Shown here: positions 1 through 5,854 of the stretch, piece by piece
How the letters are laid out: each line of letters begins with the position of its first letter
Position numbering within the stretch: position 1 is the stretch's first letter
Notes under the pieces: generated by a model
What the model saw: the letters and a program-made list of their open reading frames with translations, nothing else
The model's database searches: none
Told to the model about the DNA's origin: nothing
NCBI GenBank assembly: GCA_964459065.1
Contig: CAYWMN010000178.1
Span: 1 to 7,886, forward strand
Reading direction: 5' to 3'
Length of the DNA stretch: 7,886 nt
From: JAMCXS01 sp964459065
Lineage (GTDB): Bacteria > Acidobacteriota > Terriglobia > UBA7540
Made by a program: the position numbers and the translations under genes

Positions 1-1
1 G

Positions 2-1564
2 ATGGACATCAACAGCGAGCCCGCTCGCCAGAACAAGTCAGTGGGCGGTTATATTCAGGACGATATCCGATTGACGCCCAGGCTGACGATTAACGCAGGT
101 CTGCGTTATGACTGGTTTGGACCCATGACGGACCGGTATAACGCCATGACCGGCATCTTTGACACCACCGCTACGAATCCACTTGCGAGTGACGTAGCAA
201 GCGCTGCCGGCGCTTCCAATTGCCCGGCCTGTGGGAACCTGCTGGGCGGTCTGACATTCCCCGGAGTCAATGGGGCTTCACGTTCACCTTATTCAACATC
301 GGAGACGGACTTTGGGCCGCGGCTCGGGGCTGCCTATATGCTGAACAATCGAACAGTTATCCGGGCCGGATGGGGGCTGTTCTACCAAGGGTACGTGTAT
401 GATCCCGGCTCAGCCGGCTTCAGCCAACAGACCAACTCTGTAGCCTTCACTCCGGACTATATACCCGAAAACCTCATCGACAATCCTTTCCCGAACGGTT
501 TGATTCAGCCAACAGGATCGTCACTTGGACTGATGACGAACATCGGCACCAGCGTTTCATTTATTGACCCAAACGCCCGGATGCCGAGGGCTCAGCAGTT
601 CAGCTTCAACATCCAGCGGGAGATTACCCCAAGCATGATCCTAACGGTGGGATACAACTACAACGGGGTCTCTCGGGTCTCGGTCAGCCGCGATCTGAAC
701 TATCTTACGGCGGCTGAAATGGCTCAAGGGTCATCGTACCTGAACCAGGTGGTGACCAATCCCTTCGCAGGCCTCGCCCCTGGCTACTCCCTGAACGATC
801 CGACGATCGGCCTCAGTCGATTGCTTGTCGCTTATCCCCAATTTACCGGCGTTACGGAGAAGGATATGCCGATTGGCAGCTCCTCCTACAACGCTCTGCT
901 GGTGCAACTCAATAAACACTTCAGCCACGGCCTCAGCTTCAGCGTGGCTTACACGTATTCAAAGCATATGGGGCGTTACTTCTATCAGAACGCCTATGAC
1001 ACTAATCTTGAAAAGACGATCGACCCGTTCGATTTACCCCAGATGCTTTTCCTCAATGGGGTATGGCACCTTCCGGTCGGGCACGGCTTGGCCTTCGGTT
1101 CCCATATGCCGGGTTTGTTGGACCAAGTTGTCGGTGGGTGGCAATTCAACTGGGCGATTCGCGTTCAATCAGGTATTCCATGGCGGTTTGCCACCGATAC
1201 CATTCCCCTGTCGGGCGTGAATCCCAAAGCTCCAAATCAGAATCTGAACCAGTGGGTAAACCCGGCTGCCTTCGCTTTGCAGACCAATCCTTACGCGCCG
1301 GTGACTTGGAACATATACAATACGCACGTCCGGGCACCGTCCATCCACGATTTCAACCTGGGCTTGTTCAAAAACTTCAACATTACCGAACGCGTAAAGT
1401 TTACGCTAATGGCGAACTTTATCAACGCCTTCAACACCCCACAATTTTGGGATCCGTTTGGTAACGGCAGCATATCGAGCCTGTCTTTCGGAAAAGTTGC
1501 GGGATACCATAGCCAAACCAACCTGCCTCGCAATATTCAGTTGGCGGGTCGGATCACCTTCTAG
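2..1564 (+). CDS. TonB-dependent receptor, Oar-like, C-terminal part (5' end outside window)
   Basis: This is the outer-membrane beta-barrel part of a large TonB-dependent receptor that would import a ligand, often a glycan fragment or metal chelate, using TonB energy. The frame is open from the left edge, so the Met at position 2 is probably internal. Only 520 residues are visible, against roughly 1000-1200 for whole Oar-like receptors; the carboxypeptidase-regulatory-like domain and plug lie upstream. Visible barrel hallmarks, counted from position 2, are YIQDDIRLTPRLTINAGLRYD (17-37, shown by its strand pattern), FGPRLGAAY (104-112), IRAGWGLFYQG (120-130), QQFSFNIQREI (198-208), YNALLVQLNKHFSHGLSF (296-313), VVGGWQFNW (376-384) and FKNFNITERVKF (456-467). 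It ends LAGRITF with a terminal aromatic residue, the usual barrel-assembly signature. A CPAC pair at 74-77 could form a small disulfide. Codon use looks less GC-biased than in the two genes to the right. The family is clear; the ligand is unknown. Confidence 0.93.
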   Translation: MDINSEPARQNKSVGGYIQDDIRLTPRLTINAGLRYDWFGPMTDRYNAMTGIFDTTATNPLASDVASAAGASNCPACGNLLGGLTFPGVNGASRSPYSTSETDFGPRLGAAYMLNNRTVIRAGWGLFYQGYVYDPGSAGFSQQTNSVAFTPDYIPENLIDNPFPNGLIQPTGSSLGLMTNIGTSVSFIDPNARMPRAQQFSFNIQREITPSMILTVGYNYNGVSRVSVSRDLNYLTAAEMAQGSSYLNQVVTNPFAGLAPGYSLNDPTIGLSRLLVAYPQFTGVTEKDMPIGSSSYNALLVQLNKHFSHGLSFSVAYTYSKHMGRYFYQNAYDTNLEKTIDPFDLPQMLFLNGVWHLPVGHGLAFGSHMPGLLDQVVGGWQFNWAIRVQSGIPWRFATDTIPLSGVNPKAPNQNLNQWVNPAAFALQTNPYAPVTWNIYNTHVRAPSIHDFNLGLFKNFNITERVKFTLMANFINAFNTPQFWDPFGNGSISSLSFGKVAGYHSQTNLPRNIQLAGRITF

Positions 1565-1582
1565 CCGTTTATTCAAATGCAG

Positions 1583-1616
1583 GCGGCGCAAGTGAGGAAT
1601 TCCTGACTTGCGCCGC
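1583..1616. other. Long perfect hairpin downstream of the receptor gene
   Basis: An 11-base arm GCGGCGCAAGT (1583-1593) pairs perfectly with ACTTGCGCCGC (1606-1616). The loop between them is itself the 10-base palindrome AGGAATTCCT (1595-1604), bracketed by a G/G mismatch, so the structure could extend almost to its centre. It starts 18 bases after the receptor stop codon. No T-run follows on the + strand, so it is not a classical intrinsic terminator. It may protect the mRNA 3' end or be a bidirectional stem. The structure is seen directly; the function is inferred. Confidence 0.6.
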
Positions 1617-1638
1617 ACCGATCAACAAAGGAAGCTTC

Positions 1639-1693
1639 AACGGCCAGCGGAGCGGCGGGCATCATTCACGCCTCTCGCTGGCCGTTTGTTTTT
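1639..1693 (+). terminator. Intrinsic terminator of the TonB-dependent receptor gene
   Basis: AACGGCCAGCG (1639-1649) pairs perfectly with CGCTGGCCGTT (1676-1686) and is followed directly by TGTTTTT (1687-1693), giving a GC-rich stem and U-tract. The loop is long, about 26 bases, but can partly pair within itself. It lies about 75 bases after the receptor stop and separates that transcript from the convergent gene. Confidence 0.75.
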
Positions 1694-1723
1694 AATGGAT
1701 GCTGAGCGGCGCTGAAACTCCGT

Positions 1724-1942
1724 GCTACAGGAAGGTGAATGGCGGGGCAAGCCCGCCGGTACGCCCACGGCCAATGGTGGCATAAAGCCGCCGCTACGTC
1801 CCCCTCACCCGGCCGCGGTGCGCGGCCACCCTCTCCCCAAGTGAGAGGGCTGGGAGTGGGAGTCGTGGCGCAGGGCCGGACGGCTGGCGCAAAACAAAAG
1901 AAATGGAAAAGCCGCAGGGCCCCAGAGCGGGCCCTGCGCTAC
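1724..1942. repeat. Cluster of GTAGC-flanked hairpin units and a palindromic dispersed-type repeat
   Basis: This gene-free stretch is made almost wholly of short inverted repeats. Read on the - strand, four units begin with GTAGC or the variant GTACC and run into a GC-rich stem. They are at 1938-1942 (stem CGCAGGGCCC/GGGCCCTGCG), 1793-1797 (GGCGGC/GCCACC with one wobble pair), 1758-1762 (GGCGGG/CCCGCC around CTTGC) and 1724-1728 (weak stem). Between them, 1801-1862 holds a CCCTCACCC-type element with two inner stems: GGCCGCG/CGCGGCC (1811-1817 with 1821-1827) and CCCTCTC/GAGAGGG (1829-1835 with 1843-1849). An outer interrupted C-run/G-run pairing encloses them. Similar CCCTCACCC...CCCTCTCCCC palindromes are common intergenic repeats in many GC-rich bacteria (general knowledge). 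Frames that cross this stretch look non-coding. Confidence 0.6.
1890..1938 (-). terminator. Intrinsic terminator of the leftward GH42-like gene
   Basis: Read on the - strand, CGCAGGGCCC and GGGCCCTGCG (+ coordinates 1929-1938 and 1913-1922) form a perfect 10-base stem with a 6-base loop. A T-rich tail containing CTTTTCC and TTTCTTTTGTTTTG follows. The stem starts about 16 bases after the stop codon at 1954. The stem is also one of the GTAGC-flanked hairpin units, so a repeat element appears to serve as the terminator. Confidence 0.7.
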
Positions 1943-1953
1943 AAAAGCATGTT

Positions 1954-4900
1954 TCACAGCAGGTGCAGGGTGACGGTGGACGTTTGCTTGCCGAGCAGGT
2001 CGGTGGCGCGGATGTGCCAGGTGCCCGGAGGGTCGTTGTGGGCGAAGGCGAGCGTGACGGGTGTGGCTTCGGCGCTGGCAATGACGGTTTGGGCGAGCCA
2101 GTCGGCTTGCTTGCCTGAAGGATCAATGACGCGAATCATGACGGGGTGCTTGCCTCTGGCACCTGGAACCGAGACCTGCGCTTTGACGGCAGAGCCACGC
2201 CGGACCGAATCCGGCAGCGCGACGCGGGGCGCGTCGGCGGGCGCGGGCAGCAACGCAAAGAAACTGGCACGGCCGGGGCGCAGCGTGGTCGAAAGCTCGC
2301 GGGTTTCGCGGACGTCCGATGCAGCTTTCAGGTCGCTCACAAAGCGCGACTGCGGCAGGCTGACTTTGACCTCGCCCTCGTAGTCGCCCAGCAGAGAGAC
2401 AAGCTCGATCCCGCCATTCGTCCAGCGAGTGAGCTCGACGCCGGTGAGCGGGCTGCCGTCCGGGCAGGTGGCGCGCAGGGAGGGTTCGACGCCCGAGGCG
2501 GCCAGCAGTTCCGTCGCCAGCCCGTCCGCGGGCGCTTTGAACATGGGGAAGTTGAGCAGCACCGCGCGGCCCTTGCCGAACTTGTTGACGATGCAGACGG
2601 GCGACTTTAAGCCGGCCCAATAGTGAACCCAGAAGGCCTGGCCGTACGCTTTGCCCGTGGTGAGTTCGACGGTGGGATCGACCTTCATCGGCGGGAACGG
2701 GTGGCGGCCGTGCCAGTCGCCCCATTCCATTTTGATCTTGCGATGGTCGAGTTCGCCCTCGACGCGCATGCGGTCGATCTTGAGCGCGTCGCGTTTGCCG
2801 TTGCGCCGGATGCCGAAGACGTCATCGAGCAGACCTTTTTCAAGCGGCTTGCAATGGCCGTCGTATAGGGCGGGACGCACGTCGGCGATTAGGGTGCCGC
2901 CGTTGCGGACAAAATCGCGGATAACTTCCGCTTCCTGCGGGCCCAGGGCGAGCGTCATCGGAAGCAGCATCACGCGGTAGCGCGAGGCGTCAAATTCACC
3001 CAGTCGCATCATGCGGTCGGTCACGTATCCGAATTCGACGCCGGCGTTGTGAAGCAGCTTTTGCCAGACGTCGTGAGTGCGATTGTAGTCGCCGTAAGTC
3101 CGATTGCCGTCGAAGTGGGAGATTTGGGTGGAGGGCATGGAGTACAGGATGACAACGCCGTCTTCATGGATGGGGCACTGCATCAGCAGATCGCCCAACC
3201 CGTCGCGAACCACCTGCGTATCCCGCACCAGCTCTTGCACGGCGGGGAAGGGCACAAAGCTCGGCGTGAGATAACCGTGCCACTGGCCGACGTTGTCCCA
3301 GCGCCACCACTGCACGGTGTTCATGCCGTCGGTGACCTGTGACCAGTAGCGGTTGAGCAGGCCCTCCGCATCGTGAACGTAGCCCATCCAGTTTCCCCGC
3401 GCCAGACGGCGCGGCGCGACGGATCGGATCACTTCATTTCCGGGGCCGGGATAGGGATCGAAATAATCCATCTCGCGAATCATCAGGTCAAGATCGCCGC
3501 CATAACGGGTGCGCGTCACCATGCGCATGGTGCCGAAATTGTCGGTTCCCTCAAAGCCCGTCCAGGCCTGCGGATCAAGCTTTCGGAAGGCCTGCTGGAA
3601 CTGCTTGCACCAGTCGATGTAGGTCTGGTCCTGGAAGGCCTGGCGGTCGTACCAGCGCGCGTAGTTCGAAGCCTGGAGCGCCCGCAGTTCATTGTTGATC
3701 TCGGAGAACTTGATCTGCCGGGCGTGCGCCGCGGCCTTCACGCCGGTCTTGTCAGTCCGTTGCAATTGCAGCCACTCCGAGAAATACTCTTTGAACCACT
3801 TCGGCGCATCGGGCGAGGGAAGTTCGCCTTCCGAGAGAAGCTCGATGTCTTCAAAGGCGGCATAGTGCGAGTTCCATTCGCGATTGAGAGAAGCAATGTC
3901 GCCGTAAATTCGCTTCAGGTACTGCCGGTAGGCGCGCAGGCAATCCGGGCTGAGGCAGGAAGCGTGAACCGCGTTCTCGTCGCCCAGGTCGTAGGCAAAC
4001 ACGCCGAGTTCGCGCGCCTGGTGCGAGCGGTCAACAACCTTGCGGATCGACTCCTGCATCGCCTGCCGGTCATGCACGCAGCCGCTTTTGAGGAAGCCGG
4101 TCTTGGGGTCCAGCATGGAGGTGACGGTGCTGCCGTTGCCGCGAAAACTGGTGGCGTAGGGAAGGTAAGACAAGTCATACTGCGCCAGCTCGAGCGGCGG
4201 CGGACCTCCTTGCAGGATGGCCGTGACTCCGTTCAGAGCCAGACTTTCCGTACCGTAGGGCGCGAGATCGCCTGACGGGACTCCCCACATGACAAAGTTG
4301 AACTGATCGCGGTGGCGCTGGGTGACGCGCAGATACGCGTAGGCCGCGGAAACTTCGTCTTGGCCCTCCAGGAGCACGGCTTCCACGCGCAGCAGCATCG
4401 GCATCCAGGGTTCGATCTTGAAAGTGAAAGGCACGGCGCTGGAGCGAGCGGCGGATTCCTGCTGAGCAAGGATGCGGCCGCGCCGGTCAACCAGGCGCAC
4501 GCTTACGCGGTCGCGCAGGCCGGCCTTACCTGCAAGCTGAGCGTGCCCCGTGACGGCTTCACCGATTTCCGCCCAGCTCTTTTTTAAAACCACGGACTCG
4601 ACTCGCCGGCGGGATTCCACGTGAAATTCTGCAGTCGCCCAGTTTTCAATGCGCCCGCCGTTGCGCGCAAAAGCATCGACGTGATAGGCGCCCGCGCGCA
4701 CTCGGGGAAGCGTGACCTCGACTGAACCTTTGCCGGAAGCTTTCACGGTTTGCAGGTCGCGCCGGTCGCCATCCCAGCGGCGCAGGACGGCGGTTATTTC
4801 GGCGCCTTCAGGCATGCCGGACCACGCGAGCTTTGCCGCCTTGGCGGGCAGGGCAGAGCGTTCGGCCACCTGCGGGTGCACGTCGATGCGAAGCCCCGAC

Positions 4901-5646
4901 GTCGGCTGGCGCTTTGCCGCCCACAACAATGCCCGGCCCTGGACCTGCATCTGGTAATCGAACTCGGTTTCCCAGCCGAGCTGGAAGTGGAGCTTTGGGC
5001 GGCTGGGCAACAGGACCAATCGGCCCTGGCCCACGGCATAGCACTTGCCATGGGCGGGCTCCGGCGCCGGCGGCGTGATCAGCTTGGCGTCCTCGAACGG
5101 CGGAGTATCATTCGCGCCCACCATTACGAGTCCCGCGCCCTCGGACACCTTTTGATGAATCCTGTCGCGAATCTCAGGTGCTAGCGCCCCGAGCTTGACC
5201 TCGTTGAAGAAAAGGACGTCCTGGGATTCATCGAGCAGGCTCAGCGCGCGTTTGGTGCCGGCATGAGGATCGCCGCCATACCAGTCGGGACTGCCGTCGC
5301 CCACCAGGCCCGCGCCCCGCTCGAAGTAGACGGCCTGGGCCTTCAGGTCAAAGCGCTCGAGCAGTTCAATGATCTCGCGGGTGTAGGTGCTGTTCGCGTA
5401 CCACAGGGTAAAAAACAGTGCCGAAACCGTCCCCCGGGCGTAAGGCTTTGCCCACGCCGTGTGAGGCGTGAGGAAATCCATCGAGAGGGCGTGTTCGTCC
5501 TCAAGGCCATTCGTTACCTTTTTTGTCTTCTTGGGCGCGCAGCCACTGGAATCTGGGAATGCGCGGGGCCGGAGCGCGTCGGCCAGGAAATCAAATTTTA
5601 CTCCCAGCGCGCCCGCCGGGATTTGCAGGAATGTTCGCCGCTTCAT
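1954..5646 (-). CDS. Exported multidomain GH42-like protein (beta-galactosidase family architecture, atypical active site)
   Basis: This 1230-residue protein is probably an extracytoplasmic glycoside hydrolase relative; its substrate is unknown. The start at 5646 is chosen because GGAGG lies four bases upstream and the N-terminus reads MKRRTFLQ, a twin-arginine-type motif, though the hydrophobic core after it is weak. Domains by eye are: residues 70-245, Rossmann-like class I amidotransferase-type fold (DVLFFNEVKL, GAGLVMVGAND, GQGRLVLLP); 255-440, beta-sandwich region; 447-805, TIM barrel like GH42; 825-1050, GH42 trimerisation-type domain (YRVMLLP, FVRNGGTLIADVRP); 1138-1230, Ig-like end. 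In the barrel, C523, C564 and C569 match three of the four zinc cysteines of GH42. E557 in YDLGDEN sits at the acid/base position, and FDPYPG (729-734) matches the GH42 DNYP strand. The next strand, GNWMGYVHD (751-759), lacks the expected nucleophile Glu. It is divergent from the second GH42-like gene. The fold is fairly sure; activity is uncertain. Confidence 0.78.
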   Translation of the reverse strand: MKRRTFLQIPAGALGVKFDFLADALRPRAFPDSSGCAPKKTKKVTNGLEDEHALSMDFLTPHTAWAKPYARGTVSALFFTLWYANSTYTREIIELLERFDLKAQAVYFERGAGLVGDGSPDWYGGDPHAGTKRALSLLDESQDVLFFNEVKLGALAPEIRDRIHQKVSEGAGLVMVGANDTPPFEDAKLITPPAPEPAHGKCYAVGQGRLVLLPSRPKLHFQLGWETEFDYQMQVQGRALLWAAKRQPTSGLRIDVHPQVAERSALPAKAAKLAWSGMPEGAEITAVLRRWDGDRRDLQTVKASGKGSVEVTLPRVRAGAYHVDAFARNGGRIENWATAEFHVESRRRVESVVLKKSWAEIGEAVTGHAQLAGKAGLRDRVSVRLVDRRGRILAQQESAARSSAVPFTFKIEPWMPMLLRVEAVLLEGQDEVSAAYAYLRVTQRHRDQFNFVMWGVPSGDLAPYGTESLALNGVTAILQGGPPPLELAQYDLSYLPYATSFRGNGSTVTSMLDPKTGFLKSGCVHDRQAMQESIRKVVDRSHQARELGVFAYDLGDENAVHASCLSPDCLRAYRQYLKRIYGDIASLNREWNSHYAAFEDIELLSEGELPSPDAPKWFKEYFSEWLQLQRTDKTGVKAAAHARQIKFSEINNELRALQASNYARWYDRQAFQDQTYIDWCKQFQQAFRKLDPQAWTGFEGTDNFGTMRMVTRTRYGGDLDLMIREMDYFDPYPGPGNEVIRSVAPRRLARGNWMGYVHDAEGLLNRYWSQVTDGMNTVQWWRWDNVGQWHGYLTPSFVPFPAVQELVRDTQVVRDGLGDLLMQCPIHEDGVVILYSMPSTQISHFDGNRTYGDYNRTHDVWQKLLHNAGVEFGYVTDRMMRLGEFDASRYRVMLLPMTLALGPQEAEVIRDFVRNGGTLIADVRPALYDGHCKPLEKGLLDDVFGIRRNGKRDALKIDRMRVEGELDHRKIKMEWGDWHGRHPFPPMKVDPTVELTTGKAYGQAFWVHYWAGLKSPVCIVNKFGKGRAVLLNFPMFKAPADGLATELLAASGVEPSLRATCPDGSPLTGVELTRWTNGGIELVSLLGDYEGEVKVSLPQSRFVSDLKAASDVRETRELSTTLRPGRASFFALLPAPADAPRVALPDSVRRGSAVKAQVSVPGARGKHPVMIRVIDPSGKQADWLAQTVIASAEATPVTLAFAHNDPPGTWHIRATDLLGKQTSTVTLHLL

Positions 5647-5650
5647 GTGC

Positions 5651-5655
5651 CCTCC
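5651..5655 (-). promoter_or_regulatory. Ribosome binding site deciding the start of the leftward GH42-like gene
   Basis: The - strand reads GGAGGGCACATG, a strong GGAGG Shine-Dalgarno core four bases from the ATG at 5646. This supports the MKRRTFLQ start. The frame is open further upstream to an ATG at 5757, but those extra 37 residues do not resemble an export signal and would bury the twin-arginine motif. Confidence 0.75.
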
Positions 5656-5669
5656 GTTTCGTCCTGACG

Positions 5670-5699
5670 AGTGTACGACTTCTCCGGGGATGGCCGCAA
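5670..5699 (-). promoter_or_regulatory. Possible sigma-70-type promoter for the leftward gene
   Basis: On the - strand, TTGCGG (5694-5699) and TACACT (5670-5675) are 18 bases apart. Each matches the consensus boxes only partly (3 of 6 and 4 of 6). The A/T-rich run at 5698-5709 lies just upstream, as an UP-like element would. Transcription would begin about 20 bases before the start codon. This is a tentative call from motif and position only. Confidence 0.28.
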
Positions 5700-5812
5700 A
5701 AAAAATTTGAAACATTCGGGTGCCTGCCCTCAGAGGTTCGGATGTTGGTCGCATCAAGACTTGTGTACCGCGCCCGAGGCCTGAAAACCGGGTTCGCGCG
5801 CGGGCTTGCCAA

Positions 5813-5821
5813 TGTTAAGAT
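5813..5821 (+). promoter_or_regulatory. Possible extended -10 promoter for the rightward gene
   Basis: TGTTAAGAT contains TAAGAT, 4 of 6 against TATAAT, preceded by the TGn extension that can substitute for a -35 box. No good -35 is visible at the right distance (TTCGCG at 5793-5798). The leader before the ATG would be roughly 25-30 bases. An imperfect inverted repeat (CCGCGC at 5768-5773 with GCGCGG at 5798-5803) sits just upstream and could be an operator or chance. Tentative. Confidence 0.3.
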
Positions 5822-5845
5822 GATGATTTCCAGGCTGACCCAAAG

Positions 5846-5850
5846 AAGGA
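5846..5850 (+). promoter_or_regulatory. Ribosome binding site of the rightward GH42-like gene
   Basis: AAGGA (5846-5850), within AGAAGGA, is followed by two consecutive ATG codons at 5855 and 5858. The gaps are 4 and 7 bases respectively, so the second ATG, giving MNRRDLLKL, is the better spaced start. Both keep the same reading frame and the same signal peptide. Confidence 0.65.
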
Positions 5851-5854
5851 ATCC

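Larger units (their letters stand above)
5647..5854. other. Divergent intergenic region between the two GH42-like genes
   Basis: These 208 bases separate two divergently transcribed exported genes and must hold the signals for both. Visible are a ribosome binding site on each side, one weak candidate promoter each way, an A/T run at 5698-5709 that stands out from the GC-rich surroundings, and an imperfect GC-rich inverted repeat at 5768-5803. No coding frame here looks real. Shared control of the two genes is inferred from layout only. Confidence 0.6.

Noticed and set aside
1565..1953. CRISPR array, tRNA or small RNA gene in the convergent spacer
   Set aside because: The repeated motifs are hairpins of unequal sequence and spacing, not direct repeats with spacers. 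No tRNA-like cloverleaf with conserved T-loop was found.
1739..2383. 214-residue + frame crossing the hairpin cluster and the end of the leftward gene
   Set aside because: Its first part is inverted-repeat DNA and its second part is antisense to coding sequence; the composition is low-complexity Arg/Ser/Ala with no domain.
3373..4275. 300-residue open frame on the + strand
   Set aside because: Codon-aligned antisense shadow of the leftward GH42-like gene, with no ribosome binding site pattern or family resemblance. The many smaller frames over 2123-5184 are rejected for the same reason.
5538..5546. Lipobox (SSGC, residues 33-36) in the leftward protein
   Set aside because: The -3 position is Ser rather than Leu, Val or Ile, and the preceding segment is rich in Pro and Arg, so lipidation is not supported.
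5647..5757. Upstream start (ATG at 5757, or 5715) for the leftward gene
   Set aside because: The added residues do not form a signal peptide and would overlap the candidate promoter. The ATG at 5646 has a strong GGAGG and begins the twin-arginine motif.
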